Below are positions 44,706 through 58,167 of a stretch of 64,000 nt of DNA, piece after piece. This DNA comes from Polyporus tsugae (taxonomy: Eukaryota > Basidiomycota > Agaricomycetes > Polyporales > Polyporaceae). Numbering within the stretch: the stretch's first letter is position 1; each line of letters opens with the position of its first letter. The stretch covers positions 1,116,001 to 1,180,000 of the forward strand of contig JAHRBS010000001.1 in the NCBI GenBank assembly GCA_024305745.1, written 5' to 3'. The notes beneath the pieces were generated by a model. The model searched no databases. It was not told the DNA's origin and saw only the letters and a program-made list of their open reading frames with translations. Made by a program: the position numbers and the translations under genes.

Positions 44706-47700
44706 TTATGCCGTGTCTGGCAGCGAATCTAGAGTCGGTCCCGTCTCCTCCGTGCCACCGACTTCACCATCCTCTCCGGGCCCGTCTCCGTCCAGGATCG
44801 TCTTCCACTTGCTCTCGACCGCCTCCCCATCCGCCTGCCCGAGCACGCTCCGCACCCGCGCGATAACCCCAGCCGCGTCCTTGCCTTTCCCATTGCGCAG
44901 TAGCCATGTGGCCCATGCGATGGTCGCCCCCACTCCGTCTTGCTGGCGCCAGAACTCGTATATTGAGCCTAGCACGCGAGCATCTCCATCGACGTCCACA
45001 GAATCGAGCCCTGGAATATTAATGGCGCCACTCGCAGCCGCTTGGCTGGAACCTGCCGACGACTCCTGTTCGAACACTTCGGTCCACACCCGCGCGGAGG
45101 GGACGTAAGCGGTGCCGATCCGCCGTACGCGTGCGAGGCGCGCCTCGAGGAACGAAGGGCGCGTCGATGGGGGGCCAGAATCCGGCTCATCACCGTGACT
45201 GTGGTGGCCGGTCTTGGCGCTACGGACGTTCGAGTCTTGTCTACGCCACTTGCGCTGCGCTTGTGCAATCTCGCGCACGCCCGTCGCGACTCCGAGTGAG
45301 GATGTCGTCGTCGTTCCTGCCGCTACTGATCGAGCATCCAACGATGACGACGACGTGCTCCCATGATGGCTGCTCGGGGGGCGATAAAGGAATGTGAGCG
45401 CGTGGTGAGTCGCAGCTGCGTATCGTATCAGGAGGGCCTCACGCAGCGCGGTTGCCGCCGCGGGGCGCCGGATAAGCTGGCTCTCGTGAAGCAAATGCTG
45501 TGCAGGTGATAGAGGTCGGGAACCGCACCAGTCCCGGTCAGTACGCCAACACGTCTATTTCCCCATGAGCACCGCGCACGCACCTCCACCAGCCCCACCT
45601 CCGCATTCACGTCAGCTTCGCCATCCGAATCAGCTGAAGATCGTTGTCGGTTCTGCGGCTCGAGGCCCCACAGCCAGACCTCTTGAATCCCATCACCTTC
45701 GACACGCTTTCGCGCTTCGTTCCACGTACGGTCCACGTCTTCTTGCTCAGCAAATTGCCTTTCGGCAGCTAGTCGCGCTAGCCATACGATCGCACATGTG
45801 GGCGCCTTGACGCTATGTTTGCGCGCCACGCGGAGTATCTTCTCTGGAGTATTCCCCTTGGGTGGAAGCAGCGCGAACTCGAGACCGCCGTGATGCGACA
45901 CCAGTAGCCGTATATGTGCCGCGAGCAAGTCGGGTGGAACAGGCGTGGACAGCTGGTGTATCAAGAGATGGATGGACGTGATCAGGTAGGCTTTCTGTTG
46001 GTGGATGAACATGTGAGCGCAGCGCACGACAAACCGCATGGGTCACAGACAAAATAAAACCCAAATGATTGTCAATCAGTCATTGCCATCGAGCTTGTAA
46101 CTCGTACGTGATCAAAGGCAAGGAATACATGTGTGAGTAATGCCGATGTTTCAGGAAAACATACGATCTCACCGCGGCCCTGCAGCCCTGTTTCTGGAAC
46201 GATTGGGACCATCCGTAGTTCGTGAAGAGGACACCAAAGCGGATGTCAGGATGTAGGGCTGAGGGTGCGAGGCCCGAAGCGAACATTGGCCCGTCACCGG
46301 GGAAGAGAAGATGCGGAAGAACTCACCAGACTATCGTCAACGTCCTTCTCGCACCATTCTTGTACAAATTCAGCGTACACCTTCGCCATGCTTGAATCGC
46401 TTGGACTGGCCGCACGTCTAACGGCATCCAGTAACTGCTCGTTTGCACGCTTTAATGCGTCCACGAGCGTTTCTCCTGCCAAGTCTGGCATGAGATGCCG
46501 CACCGCGGAAAGCTTGATGGCGGCCGGGAGAGAAGGAAGTGTCTCGTGGAGGTGGATATGAAGGTGGTCCAGAAGAGATTCGCGGAGTGCGGGCGGAGAC
46601 GGATATGCGGATATGAGCTCGTGGAGCGAGGTGAACAACTCAATCCTCGGAATGGCTATGGGATAATTAGCACGTTCTCCACAGCACAGAATAGACTTCA
46701 CAGGGTGATTGACGCACCTTTCACCGCGCTCGAGATCACGGACTTGACAATGGCACCTTCCATGATTTGTCTCCGCGCGACTTCGTCCTCCATCAAGTCC
46801 TCCTCAGCGTCCACGTCCATACCATCCGCCTCTCCTTCATCCTCGCCTCCAATCCCACTCCAAAGGTCGACCGCTACCTTTCCTTTGTCCTTCTCTTCAC
46901 CCTTTCCCGCACCGGTGTCCTTACCTTTGCCCTTCACGTCGATTCCCAAGACGCTCCACCTCCTTCTCAAGCTTTCCACGAACCCGAGTTCCATGCGGAC
47001 ATATTCTCTCCACATCTCGACGCTATCCGAATTCATTCGGAGACCGCGTTGCAGCATCGCACGTGCAGCCGTGGGCGAAAGATGTTCAAGCTCATGGGAG
47101 GCTGCGAGCACGTAGAGCGCAGGGACGTTGGGGTGCAGTTGCACAGCTCTATTTACGCGTTAGACCAGGACACAGCGGATGAGAAAGTTGGCCAGATGAG
47201 AGACTCACCGTGCGGTAATGCGGCCGACTAATGCGCGCGCGCCTTCCTTCTTCGCGACTTGGATGTACTGTATCCAGAGTCCAACGTCTCCCTTGAACTT
47301 CTTGAGGGCGCGCTCGAATATCTGGAACTGTCGCCGGACAAGCGCGTAGTCTGAGACAGACGGGGATCCCTTGGCAATTTCTGGCCCATTCCCACAACCG
47401 GTTGAATGACAGACAAAAGAAGCACATTGAAAAGGATCACATACTAAGGCGTTCGGCACGCTTTCTCCGCAGAGCCTCCAAGCTCATTTCGTAAGTCGCG
47501 TAACGTAGGAAGTCGCTTTTCTTGGGTACGCGGCGAACGAGGGCGGTCTCGAACGCGGTCCGCTTTTGCATTATCTGCTTGGCCTCTTTCTGTGCGCATG
47601 GCGCTGTGAGTCAATTACGACATAGTCCCAGCGCGATAGAGTCGAGACGTGAAGCACACACTTGTGAGAACAGACCCTTCTGGATGAGGTCCTTGAGCTC

Positions 47701-47794
47701 ATTGAGCATCTTCAAAGAACATGTCAGAACTCCCGTGACTTCGAGGAACGGGGCTAATACGCACCTGCTCTTGTTGAAACTGCACCCGCTCCAT
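44706..47794 (-). CDS. UTP6: U3 snoRNA-associated protein 6 (UTP6), SSU processome
   Basis: Eight exons: 47765..47794, 47662..47709, 47445..47589, 47209..47380, 46718..47148, 46327..46655, 45584..45994 and 44706..45497, giving 785 residues. It opens MERVQFQQEQMLNELKDLIQ, then KEAKQIMQKRTAFETALVRR and DFLRYATYEMSLEALRRKR, the UTP6 N-terminal signature. HAT-like repeats follow (QFQIFERALKKFKGDVGLW, NVPALYVLAASHELE, ARAMLQRGLRMNSDSVEMW). The later part matches less tightly and contains acidic and Ser-rich insertions, which makes it longer than yeast Utp6. It belongs to the UTP-B complex that binds pre-18S rRNA in the nucleolus. The sixth intron (45995..46326, 332 nt) is five times longer than its neighbours. 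Confidence 0.88.
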
Positions 47795-48218
47795 ACTGTC
47801 CAACCAACCTCCTCAACGGGTCGAGAATTCAGCGAGAATGGGGAAAGCAGAGGACGATACGGGCGTCTCGATTGCAAGACAGGAAATTCTTACACTGGTC
47901 ACGTGGGGCACCTTTCATCCGGGCCGGAGCTGGCAGAGGCGGCCGGTCACCTCAGACTCGCTGGACTCGCGACTGAACCAGCTATGTAAGTACTGTACAA
48001 CCACCAATGGGCCGCGGGCAACGTCTGGGCGACAGATTCACCTGACTGCCACTGCCATCCTCCAGGAACTCTGGCAAGAGGCGACGCTGCGGACTGGCCC
48101 ATGACAGGAATCGGAGCTGTCGGTGCGATGATTCGAGTTCCGGCGGGTCCGACCGAGGCGCCGTAAGCCGTGGCGCGAGACGAAGCGTCTCCCTCCCCCT
48201 CCTCCACCACCACCAGCC
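47795..48218. promoter_or_regulatory. Bidirectional promoter region (UTP6 / disordered protein)
   Basis: 424 bp lie between the divergent start codons of UTP6 and the Ser-rich protein gene. No TATA box or coding frame was recognised. Confidence 0.4.
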
Positions 48219-49750
48219 ATGCCCGCGAGAGCCCACAGACCTAGCGGCCAGGTCCGCTCGCACTCGCGCTCGTCTTCCGGTGGTTCCTCAAAGATCGGTG
48301 CCAATTTGCAGATTACCCAGAAGGACCCGCCGCCCGCGAGAGTGTCTGATAAAGCAAAGAAGTCCGCCCACTTCCATCACGAGGTGCGTCCTGGTTTTTG
48401 CGCGACGATCCAGCTTGAATGGACGCCTTATGGTTCTGTTTGTATTATGTGCGCCACGTATAGCCCGCCGCACGCGCCGCGAGTGCTCAATTCACTCGCA
48501 CCAACAGTGGGATCCGCGTCCACTCAAGAGAGAACCTCCCAACCGCAGCGTTACGTAGAGCCCCAACCCCCAACGCAGCCACGAAGCAGAACGGATTGCG
48601 ACAGAAAGCTGACTTTTCCATTTCGAGCCCGGACGAGGGCGAAGACGATGACGCATGGGTGTCAAGTGAGAGCGGCGCTGCAACACCCGACAACGAGTCT
48701 GATGCGGAGACTACGCCGGTCGAGCAAGCCAGTAAGCAGCGTCCTCCCACTCAGCCTGCGCCTGTCCAGCCTGTCCAGCAGGCTCAGATGAACGCCACCG
48801 TCGGTCACGATGTCGCTACTCCGAAGGCCCCCCCTCCTTCGTTGCCTCGTGTTGATACTGTACGGCCGTCTCAGCACCCTATGGCTCCGATCCAACGCGA
48901 TTTTGCACCCTCCCAGCCGCAGAAGCAGCACACAGATTCCTCATCGAGACTACCTCAGAGACACTCGCAACAGCAGACCTTGAAAGATCAGCCGCGACCG
49001 CAATTGGATATCCAGATTTCGAGTCCCAGTCCGACAGGGAAAGCTCGTTCGGAGACTCATTCACCCCCACGCCGTTCCCCAGATATCGAACCCTCCCACA
49101 AACGACAGTCCATGACTCGACCTCCTTCAACCCACTCCATCACTTCGGCGCATCCGTTGAGACCGCATCCACTAATCCGCGGAAATTCCTACGGCCAAGG
49201 CGCGCTTGCGGGAAAGCCTGCCCCTTTGGCCCCTCTAGCCACGGTATTACCGAACGCTGCTTCTGGGCAGATGTCAACCGCGTCCTCATCTCCTACTAGC
49301 CTCCGCGCGGGCTCCCCTACCAGCATCCGAACAACGGGCCCGTCTCCAAACATATCCTCTCCATCCTCTTCATCCTCCGCTCATAAGCAGTTGCGACGCA
49401 CCTCAACGTCGTCAGTTGTGTCGACTGCCACCATGCCCGTCCAGTCGTCCGTCACCGAGAAGCTCTCCAGCCGATCTAATCCCGGGCGGCAACGGACGAT
49501 GTCTACCATGTCTTCTAGTTCGTCAATCGCGGCACTTACGACGTTTGCGCTTCGATCGACGCCATCCCCGCCACGCACGCCCATCACAATTACCACACAC
49601 TTTCCTCCGCAGGAGCAGAGCGCTGCGCTGGAGACGATCCACCCGCTATTGCCACCGCCGTACCTCAGCGCACACCTCACTGTGCTAGCCTATCGTAACC
49701 CGATCGCAGAGTCATATGATCGAGTCATTCGCGCAAAGCAGGGCAGGTGA
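48219..49750 (+). CDS. Ser/Pro-rich intrinsically disordered protein, unknown function
   Basis: Exons 48219..48383 and 48464..49750 give 483 residues; the 80-nt intron restores one continuous frame through to KADFSISSPDEGEDD. The N-terminus is basic and Ser-rich (SGQVRSHSRSSSGGSSK). The only conserved-looking block is the acidic-aromatic EDDDAWVSSESGAATPDN at about residues 105-122. This kind of block occurs in several fungal regulators, but I cannot name the family with confidence. The middle is Gln/Pro-rich, then Ser/Thr-rich with many SP/TP phosphosites. A short ordered-looking C-terminus reads YLSAHLTVLAYRNPIAESYD. It may be a nuclear or signalling scaffold; function is unknown. Confidence 0.82.
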
Positions 49751-49982
49751 TCGTGTGTGCCCGACGTCTCGTATCGGCCATGATGCTGTATGCATATTGA
49801 ATAGTGTTTTGGTGAGTTATAACTGAACACCCGTATCTGGCGAGATTTTGACCCTCCTGGATATGTCTGTAGATGGACATTCGTACAATAATTGCATCTG
49901 ATATACCCATGCCATCGCTAGCTTTGGTTATATTTATTACCTACTGTAATATGCACCATGATTCACGCTTTCCCTTCGATGA

Positions 49983-50458
49983 TTAGTAGGCCACGCTGGC
50001 GAGAGGTTCTTTGACGCAGCATGTGCAAAGTCTTATCGACAGGTCAGCTGGTTCAAGAAGCTCAGGGCGAGCATTCGCTACGCACTCGTCATGGCGACAT
50101 TGACCGCAACTTTCGGCATCGGCGAAGCTTGGTAGAACGGTATTCCCCTCACCACCATTCCAAAGTACAGTAGTCGTATTAAGCGGAACCGCTGACTGCG
50201 CCGCGGGTCCAAGATACGGATCCTCGATGCACCCACCACAAGACTCAAGTGACTATCGGTACGCGCTCCGACATTTCAACGTGAATTCTACATGTCTTCA
50301 TAATAAGGGCTAGACGGGTTCTGACTCTGCAATGGATGACGGCATAAGTAGCGCATCTCTGGCAGCTCGAGGTCCTTCGAAGGCCGCAGAATGACGTCTA
50401 ACCCCGACATGCTGGCCGCCGGTTCGGACTTTCTTCGACGCGCGACGTGCTTCTTCAT
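49983..50458 (-). CDS. Small cysteine-rich protein locus, unresolved or decayed
   Basis: Two coding-like pieces lie on the minus strand. Piece 1 (50292..50458) starts with ATG and reads MKKHVARRRKSEPAASM and LRPSKDLELPEMRYLCRHP. Piece 2 (49983..50252) is an 89-codon open frame with ESCGGCIEDPYLGPAAQ, SCGQCRHDECVANARPEL and LCTCCVKEPLASVAY before a TAA. Three CxxC-like pairs suggest metal binding or disulfides. The 39-nt gap has a GT start and an AG end, but the phases (2 and 0) do not match, so the join would need another donor or the gene is broken. No family is recognised. Evidence is coding-like composition only. Confidence 0.5.
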
Positions 50459-51866
50459 TCAACCCCTCGCACCGACCTCCGCGTGGTCGGCGGATCGCAG
50501 GCCGGTTCTCAACCTTACCGAGCTATTTCGCACCTCTCGCTGATATCAAGGCATCATCCAGAAGGCGAAGACTATGTCTTCCGGCAACAACATTGAGTGT
50601 GCTCGCCCCGCTTCGGGTTCGGATGCATGATGGCGGTATGACGCCGCAAGCTCCAAAGGTAAACTTATGAACAGCACCAGATTCGGAAGCTCGTGCGCTA
50701 CTCCCGCCATGGAACGTGTCGGTTTGTCTCGCCGAACTTCGGGCTTCTATTGAACGCGCTTCACGCGACGTCCAGCCGCTATCTCGTCCGCAATCCCTCA
50801 GGCGATCCACATGCTCGCGCATGTGGCCGCGGTCAGAGTTGGCGTGCGTATCCGAGGCTTGTCTTCTATGACACCCGCTCAACACCCGCTCATTCAAGCT
50901 TCAGTGCTTTCCTACTCAGACGGCCGGCCGACAAGACATGTGGCGTTGTACACGCAAGGCCGGGGCGCATACATTGTATGGGGATCTGCTTTTCGGCGCC
51001 GTTTGTCCACACGAGGGCCTTGGCGTTTTGGTTAATGCGCATTCCGCAAATTCGCCCGTGGCCACGCGGTGCAACACGTAGCGGCAGCGCTGTCGCCTCT
51101 TGTGGACCTCACCGTCCGATGCCGTGCGGGTCCTTCATTGACGAGAAGCTCGTGTGGCATGTGGACGGACCACCGTTCGGGTCTTTCAACGTGCCACTGT
51201 CACGGTCACCGCGGCTTTGCGCACTCGGGGTATCCTCCGGGTCTACCAACCCTAACTTTGTCTCGTTCAACGTGATGAAGAGTATTGTGAGTTCATGAAG
51301 TTTAGGAGTTCCGTTGGTGGCACTGACAGGCTAGTAGTCGGCTTCAACGAACACTGTGAGCAGACGTCATCGTCATGTCTTGTTCAAAGTCACCACTTGT
51401 TCCGAGATCCAGCTTCGAATTCATCATGCGTCATATCCCATCGCCGAGTCGTTGAGTGATTCATATTGTCATAATGAGACAGTATAACAAATGAGTGTTT
51501 CAAATTGTATGTCCTGGGGCTCTGATCCAGGTCCGTTGGGAATTCCATATCCGCGGCGACAACGCTGGCTCCAGGGTCCTCCCAACTTCCAAAGGGTGCT
51601 AGAAAGCTGCTAGACAGGCGGACTCACCGGCTAGCGGCCATTATCACATCATCTTATGCGAATGATGAGCAATCCACTGGACTGGCATGCGGCTGCAACA
51701 GATGCAAGGAGGTAGGTCGTCCTGGTTATACAGTTTCTCGAGGCACTTACGTCTAATTTGTATTACCCATAACCACGTCCCCATTGCGACATTCAACTTG
51801 AAGTCGGCGGCACTGGCATATATTTCAAGAGTATTACAATACATTATATTATCTCGTACGAGGTAC

Positions 51867-51966
51867 AGCCGCCTGGCGTAATGGCAACACGTCTGACTAC
51901 GATTTGGGAGAGATATTTGGGAATCAGGAGAGAGATTGCAGCTGGCTCGACCCCTGCTGGTGGTCA
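51867..51966 (+). pseudogene. tRNA-Arg(ACG), intron-containing, probably degenerate
   Basis: An arm pair AGCCGCC (51867..51873) and GGTGGTC (51959..51965) closes six of seven pairs. An A-box-like TGGCGTAATGG begins at 51874. The anticodon loop CTACGAA gives anticodon ACG (51899..51901) on a stem TCTGA/TCAGG, with a 20-nt intron at 51903..51922, the canonical position one base after the anticodon. Defects: the D stem is mispaired (CACG for CGCG), the variable region has about four extra bases and the T arm has a three-base insertion (GCAG-CTG-G). A TTTTT tract follows at 51972. Probably a non-functional copy or a tRNA-derived element. Confidence 0.55.
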
Positions 51967-52010
51967 GTTACTTTTTGCTCTTTTACGTCCAGGCCATGAG
52001 GAAGAAGATA

Positions 52011-52028
52011 ACCACCACCACCACCACC
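52011..52028. repeat. Microsatellite (ACC)n
   Basis: Six tandem ACC units, about 45 bp downstream of the tRNA-Arg relic. Confidence 0.85.
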
Positions 52029-52983
52029 TAATTTGGGCCACCTCCGCACGGTATGTTGCGGTTATGTAACAGAATCGAGTGGATCAACTTTCCGCTCCGC
52101 ACCTTGGACGCTTGCTCCCAGCAGCGTGGCTACCGAGCCCCTCTGCACATCCGTGGTCTCGAAGACTTACTCCATGATTCGAGATATTTATGGCAACGAA
52201 TATGCAAGTTTTCGTTGGGAACAATGGTTGGCAACGGAGACTAAACAGCGGATTCAGTCGTCAGTGACCCGCAAATACTAGACGGGCGTTAAGCCTACCT
52301 AATTGAGCCTGGTATTAGATCCACACGCAAACGAAAGTAATCGACTCTACATATTGTACTCGACGCCAACGTTATCATGAACACTAATACTGCGAAATTG
52401 CTGGGAAGCACATGGGCTAACAGCGCGAGATCGATGCAGGAAATAATCCAAATGTGCTGTTTGTACGTTGAACTTGAGCAAGGGCAACGAACGTGTCCGA
52501 GAGGGTCATGCAAGGGGCATGGCATGATGCATCCGCACAGGAGTCCTCCCAACACGATGTGCGCAACGCCCGAGCGAGATCGAAAAAGATCGAGATCGGG
52601 TGGGATTATTAACTACATGTACAAATCGGTTGTTTTGGATTCGACCTCAAAACCTGCGGTCGTGGTCCGTTTGCTGCTCCCCAGCGCATCTATGCAGTGT
52701 TGAACGAATATGCGAAACCGAGACCGTGACCGTCATAACGGCTAAAGGTATACGTATCTGTCGTGAAGCGGTGCGTGGCAGAGTCGGCCAAGATCATGCA
52801 TCCGCATGAGCGAATGGCGTTAGACGTGATAGGGGGATGGAGGAGAACGGGTCTGCGCGAATGGAACAGGGGACGGGCGCTGAAAACAAACGAGCAGTGC
52901 GGAAATCGTCCATCGTCCGTGAAAGCAAGGTAAGATAGCGAAGCAGACTCCGCAGGTAAGGAAGTTTACAGAGCGTGTGGCGA

Positions 52984-54927
<1,944 letters not shown>

Positions 54928-55089
54928 TGTGCTGGAGAGAGATGAGGAAAAGAGGTGGGGGAGAGAAGAGAGAAGGGATACGCACGGCTGATTGATGTGG
55001 ACGGGTTTTGTGGTGTTTGTTGAGATGTGAAGGGGGAGGTGGGGGGTGGAGAGTGAGCGGACTGGGGGAGCTCGTGGGCGATGATGACG

Positions 55090-55097
55090 TTTATATA
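55090..55097 (-). promoter_or_regulatory. TATA-box-like element for UGP1
   Basis: TATATAAA reads on the minus strand 163-170 bp before the UGP1 start codon, a good match to the consensus and at a plausible distance for a leader of 100-130 nt. Confidence 0.5.
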
Positions 55098-57497
55098 CGT
55101 CGAGGGTGATATCCGAAATGGGGGAGAGGGCGAATATCGATGTCGAGTATTTGGAGGGACTGGAAGGAACGCTTCGCGAGTCTCGGGAGGGTGATTCGTC
55201 TCTGCTGGGCGACGATTCTTCCCGGATAGGCTCACAGATCGATCGCCGCTGCCGCTCCCTCATCGTCCCTGCACACGGCCCCGCCGCCGGCCGCGCGCCC
55301 GACCTCCCATCGGCCCCCAGCGACAGCCGGCCAATTGCAGACGTGCTCCCCGACGCCTCGGCCCAGACCCACCGTCTGCGCTCCTCCGCTACCCCCGACC
55401 AACGTGCATCGACATCCATTGTCCCCCCGTCCAGTCCCAGCGTGCCACCGTGCGTCCAGCGAGTCTTGGTCTTCGAATTCGACACAATCCAGATCAGCGA
55501 TGGTGGCCTCCGAGATCCCGCCGGGAAGGAGATAGAGATAAAGCAGCGCAGGAACCAACTGAGCTGGCCAATATGTCCGCCCACTTATGTACTCATCCTC
55601 CTCGCGCTGTCCGCGCACGTCGCGGTTGAAGATATCGGGTCCCTCCAACAACATCCTCGCAAGAGATCCGAACCTTAATCCGCTGATGCAATCCCCCTCC
55701 CTTTTCTTCCCTTGGGTTCCTGGACTGTCCCATTCGACACCGCTCCCTCGGGCCTCTTGCCTGGTCCCCCCTCGCGCTCACTCTCATCCTATCCGCGCCA
55801 CCTTTTCCCCTCCCGTCCATTGACTTCGACTCCAGTGCTCGACCCAAATCCCGCCCCCTCCATCAGGCTTTCACAGTCGCGTAATATTAATCATACGCGT
55901 CGCGTCGCGCGTGCTTCTCACTCCACACACGTGGCTATTTCAGCCAACCCGCGTGTCCAGCCGCGCACATCAGTACCACCAATTGCAACCCACCTTCCAT
56001 TCGCTACGTTGGCCCAAGCTCGAGCTCCCGCTCCCCGATTCACCTTCTCCTGCCGCCCAGGTTCAAACTCGCGCCGCCCCCTCTCCTTTTTGCCCCGCCC
56101 AAGCACCGCGGTATCCGCATACGTTCCCTCTCCCTGCCTCGGGTAAGGGAATGTGCTTCCAAGTTCCTCCTGGTTCCTGGCTCTCGCGTCAGTTCCGCCA
56201 TCCATCCGCGCGTTGAATGGGACGCCATGTCTCTTGATCCTCGTTGACGGGTTATCACAAGTCCCGGACACGCGTCCCTGTTGCATGTTCAACAACGCGC
56301 CCAACGCAAGTACTTTCTCACCGCCCTATTCACGCCATCTTCGAAGGCTCCATCCAAGTGGTGCCCTCTCGAGATTACTGACGCGGATGACAGGTTCGGC
56401 CGGGCTTACTAGACTGCCAAATCCAACGCCGTCTTCTCGAAACCGCGTTGAGAACGGGTGACTTGATCCGGTATCTCAGCTTCTTCCCTGTGAACCCGGA
56501 ACCCGGTTCTGACTTGGCTGTCGAGCGCAGCCATGCTCGTATGGCAATGTCTCTCCTATCAACTTCTGCGTCTGACTATGTAGATGATTCTGCCCCAAAA
56601 CGCCGAACAGGTATGACTGTGCACGGGCTTCCACCGCCGCCGGGGAAGACGATCGAGACTGTAGCTATAGTGTGCCCAAGTCTGCCATGCTAATGTTGAA
56701 CGTGGTCGACACACAATGCCATTAATAATATTGTTCCCACTTCGGTTTGATATGGTTCGTCCAGATGATTGCCTGGATGGCATGAGCCACCTGACTGTAT
56801 CAGGTTAACAGGTATAAGGCAGCTCAGATGACATTTTGTCATCCGGCTGCTGTTCCTTTTGAAGATGGGACCTTGCATCATAGTTGGAAAATGATAGTGC
56901 AGGAGTTTCTGCGGGAGTCGATGGGAAAAGGTAGGCCCGCGACAGTTGATGATTCTGATTGCTTCGGTCTATCTTGGCCACCAATGTGGGTTTGTGGCGC
57001 ATTTGTATGCCCAGGCAAGTTAGCTCGACGGCTAGAAGCACATGTGGCCAAAGACATCTCCTTTCAATACTTGTGATCATCCCTCGTCCATGTATCTGGC
57101 TCCCTTAGTTATTGGGCCTGTAGATTGAAGAGACCTCCACTTCTAGCTACACATATCATGGTATCTCGCTCGCTGTATGATATTCTTCGTCAACAACTTT
57201 AAAGTCTGTTGCGCACGAGAATAGATAGATAGTACGACTCAATTTCGCTGGGCAAAAGCGCTGTTGGCGGTTCGGCGTCTCGCCGTCCTCACAAGGTTTG
57301 GTTTGTTTAGCGCTTGCCGTCTACGTTTGCCTGCAGCTGCCACCCAACTGCCACCACACACTAATACCCAACAAACCTGCGCAGTGCGACAGTTGAGACT
57401 CCCTGGAAGCGTTAGCCCCTGAAATCTATCCCACTGCGGCGTCGACGTGTGCCCAGGAACTCAGGGAAGTTCTGCGGTCGGGGTGTGTAATAGGCCA
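55098..57497. other. Gene-poor interval between UGP1 and TEN1
   Basis: About 2.4 kb. Most of it is CT/CG-rich upstream sequence of UGP1 with unconvincing frames (for example plus 55106..55678). A plus-strand fragment at 56810-56935 reads like coding sequence (FEDGTLHHSWKMIVQEFLRE) with AT-rich codons unlike its neighbours. It has no start or partner exons and may be a transposon or gene relic. Confidence 0.4.
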
Positions 57498-58068
57498 ATG
57501 CCAAACCAACAAATCGAACACGGTGCGCCAACCAGATTGTCGACCATCACCTCCCTCCTCGCCTCACGGAAGCTCAGAGTTGCTGGAAGGCAAGGCGTTG
57601 TTTCTAGTCACTGTGTCTTCGAGTGCCTCGCTGATGTGCTCCCATCCAGATTATTGCACGATGACAGCGAGTCTTCGACTATCATGATCCACGACGGGGA
57701 AGACGCCCTCTTCGTGGACATGTCGCTCTGTCTAAACGCATGGAAGCGGTCCCTTTGGCTGCGCGAAAGCAGGTCGGTCGTGATGGCGCTGGGTTATCTA
57801 GAGCTGTCCAGCGTGAGTCGTGCACGGTTGCTTTTGGTCGAACTGACGGACTCAGGGGCACGGATTACAGAAGGCGCTTCCTCTGCCCCTGCTGCACGCA
57901 CACGCGCCGCTCGTGGACGTGAACCCGCACTTGGTCCTCCGGGCGGTCGTCGTGGAGGAAGCGCGGGACCTCGACCTCGCTCTCTGGAACCGCGCAATCC
58001 AAGCGCGAGAGGAAGCTGGCGCTCGCAAGCGCGTCGATCGAGCGACGGGAACCCAAAACGCAGCGTAA
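57498..58068 (+). CDS. TEN1: CST telomere-capping complex subunit TEN1
   Basis: Exons 57498..57589, 57650..57812 and 57856..58068 give 155 residues. The OB-fold pattern of fungal Ten1 is visible: RLSTITSLLASRKLRVAGR, MIHDGEDALFVDMSLCL, SRSVVMALGYLELSS, PLVDVNPHLVLRAVVVEEA and DLDLALWNRAIQARE. The first intron has a GC donor (GCAAGG, 60 nt) and is a multiple of three, so an unspliced frame also stays open. The second intron is only 43 nt. With Stn1 and a large subunit, Ten1 protects telomere ends and helps the lagging-strand fill-in. Identification rests on remembered family patterns in a fast-evolving protein. Its 3' end lies 100 bp from the convergent TED1-like gene. Confidence 0.72.
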
Positions 58069-58167
58069 ATTACCAAAAATTACGATCCAACACGAGAGTA
58101 CGATACTTGTCCGCGCAAGTGCCCAAACGCTGCCACCCGAGACCGATGGGGCCCGAACCGTCCGTGT

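Larger units (their letters stand above)
50459..52983. other. Gene-poor interval with coding-like fragments
   Basis: About 2.5 kb. Plus frames around 50760-51035 and 51090-51290 have protein-like composition (for example GRPTRHVALYTQGRGAYIVW and LVWHVDGPPFGSFNVP) but no start, splice pattern or family I can support. They may be decayed genes. It also holds the tRNA-Arg relic (51867) and an ACC microsatellite. Confidence 0.4.

Noticed and set aside
46080..46286. Minus-strand frame of 68 codons between UTP6 exons
   Set aside because: It lies fully inside the long intron, ends without joining either exon and has no family resemblance.
55106..55678. Plus-strand frame of 190 codons divergent from UGP1
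   Set aside because: Overlaps the probable UGP1 promoter region; no start context, introns or family pattern.
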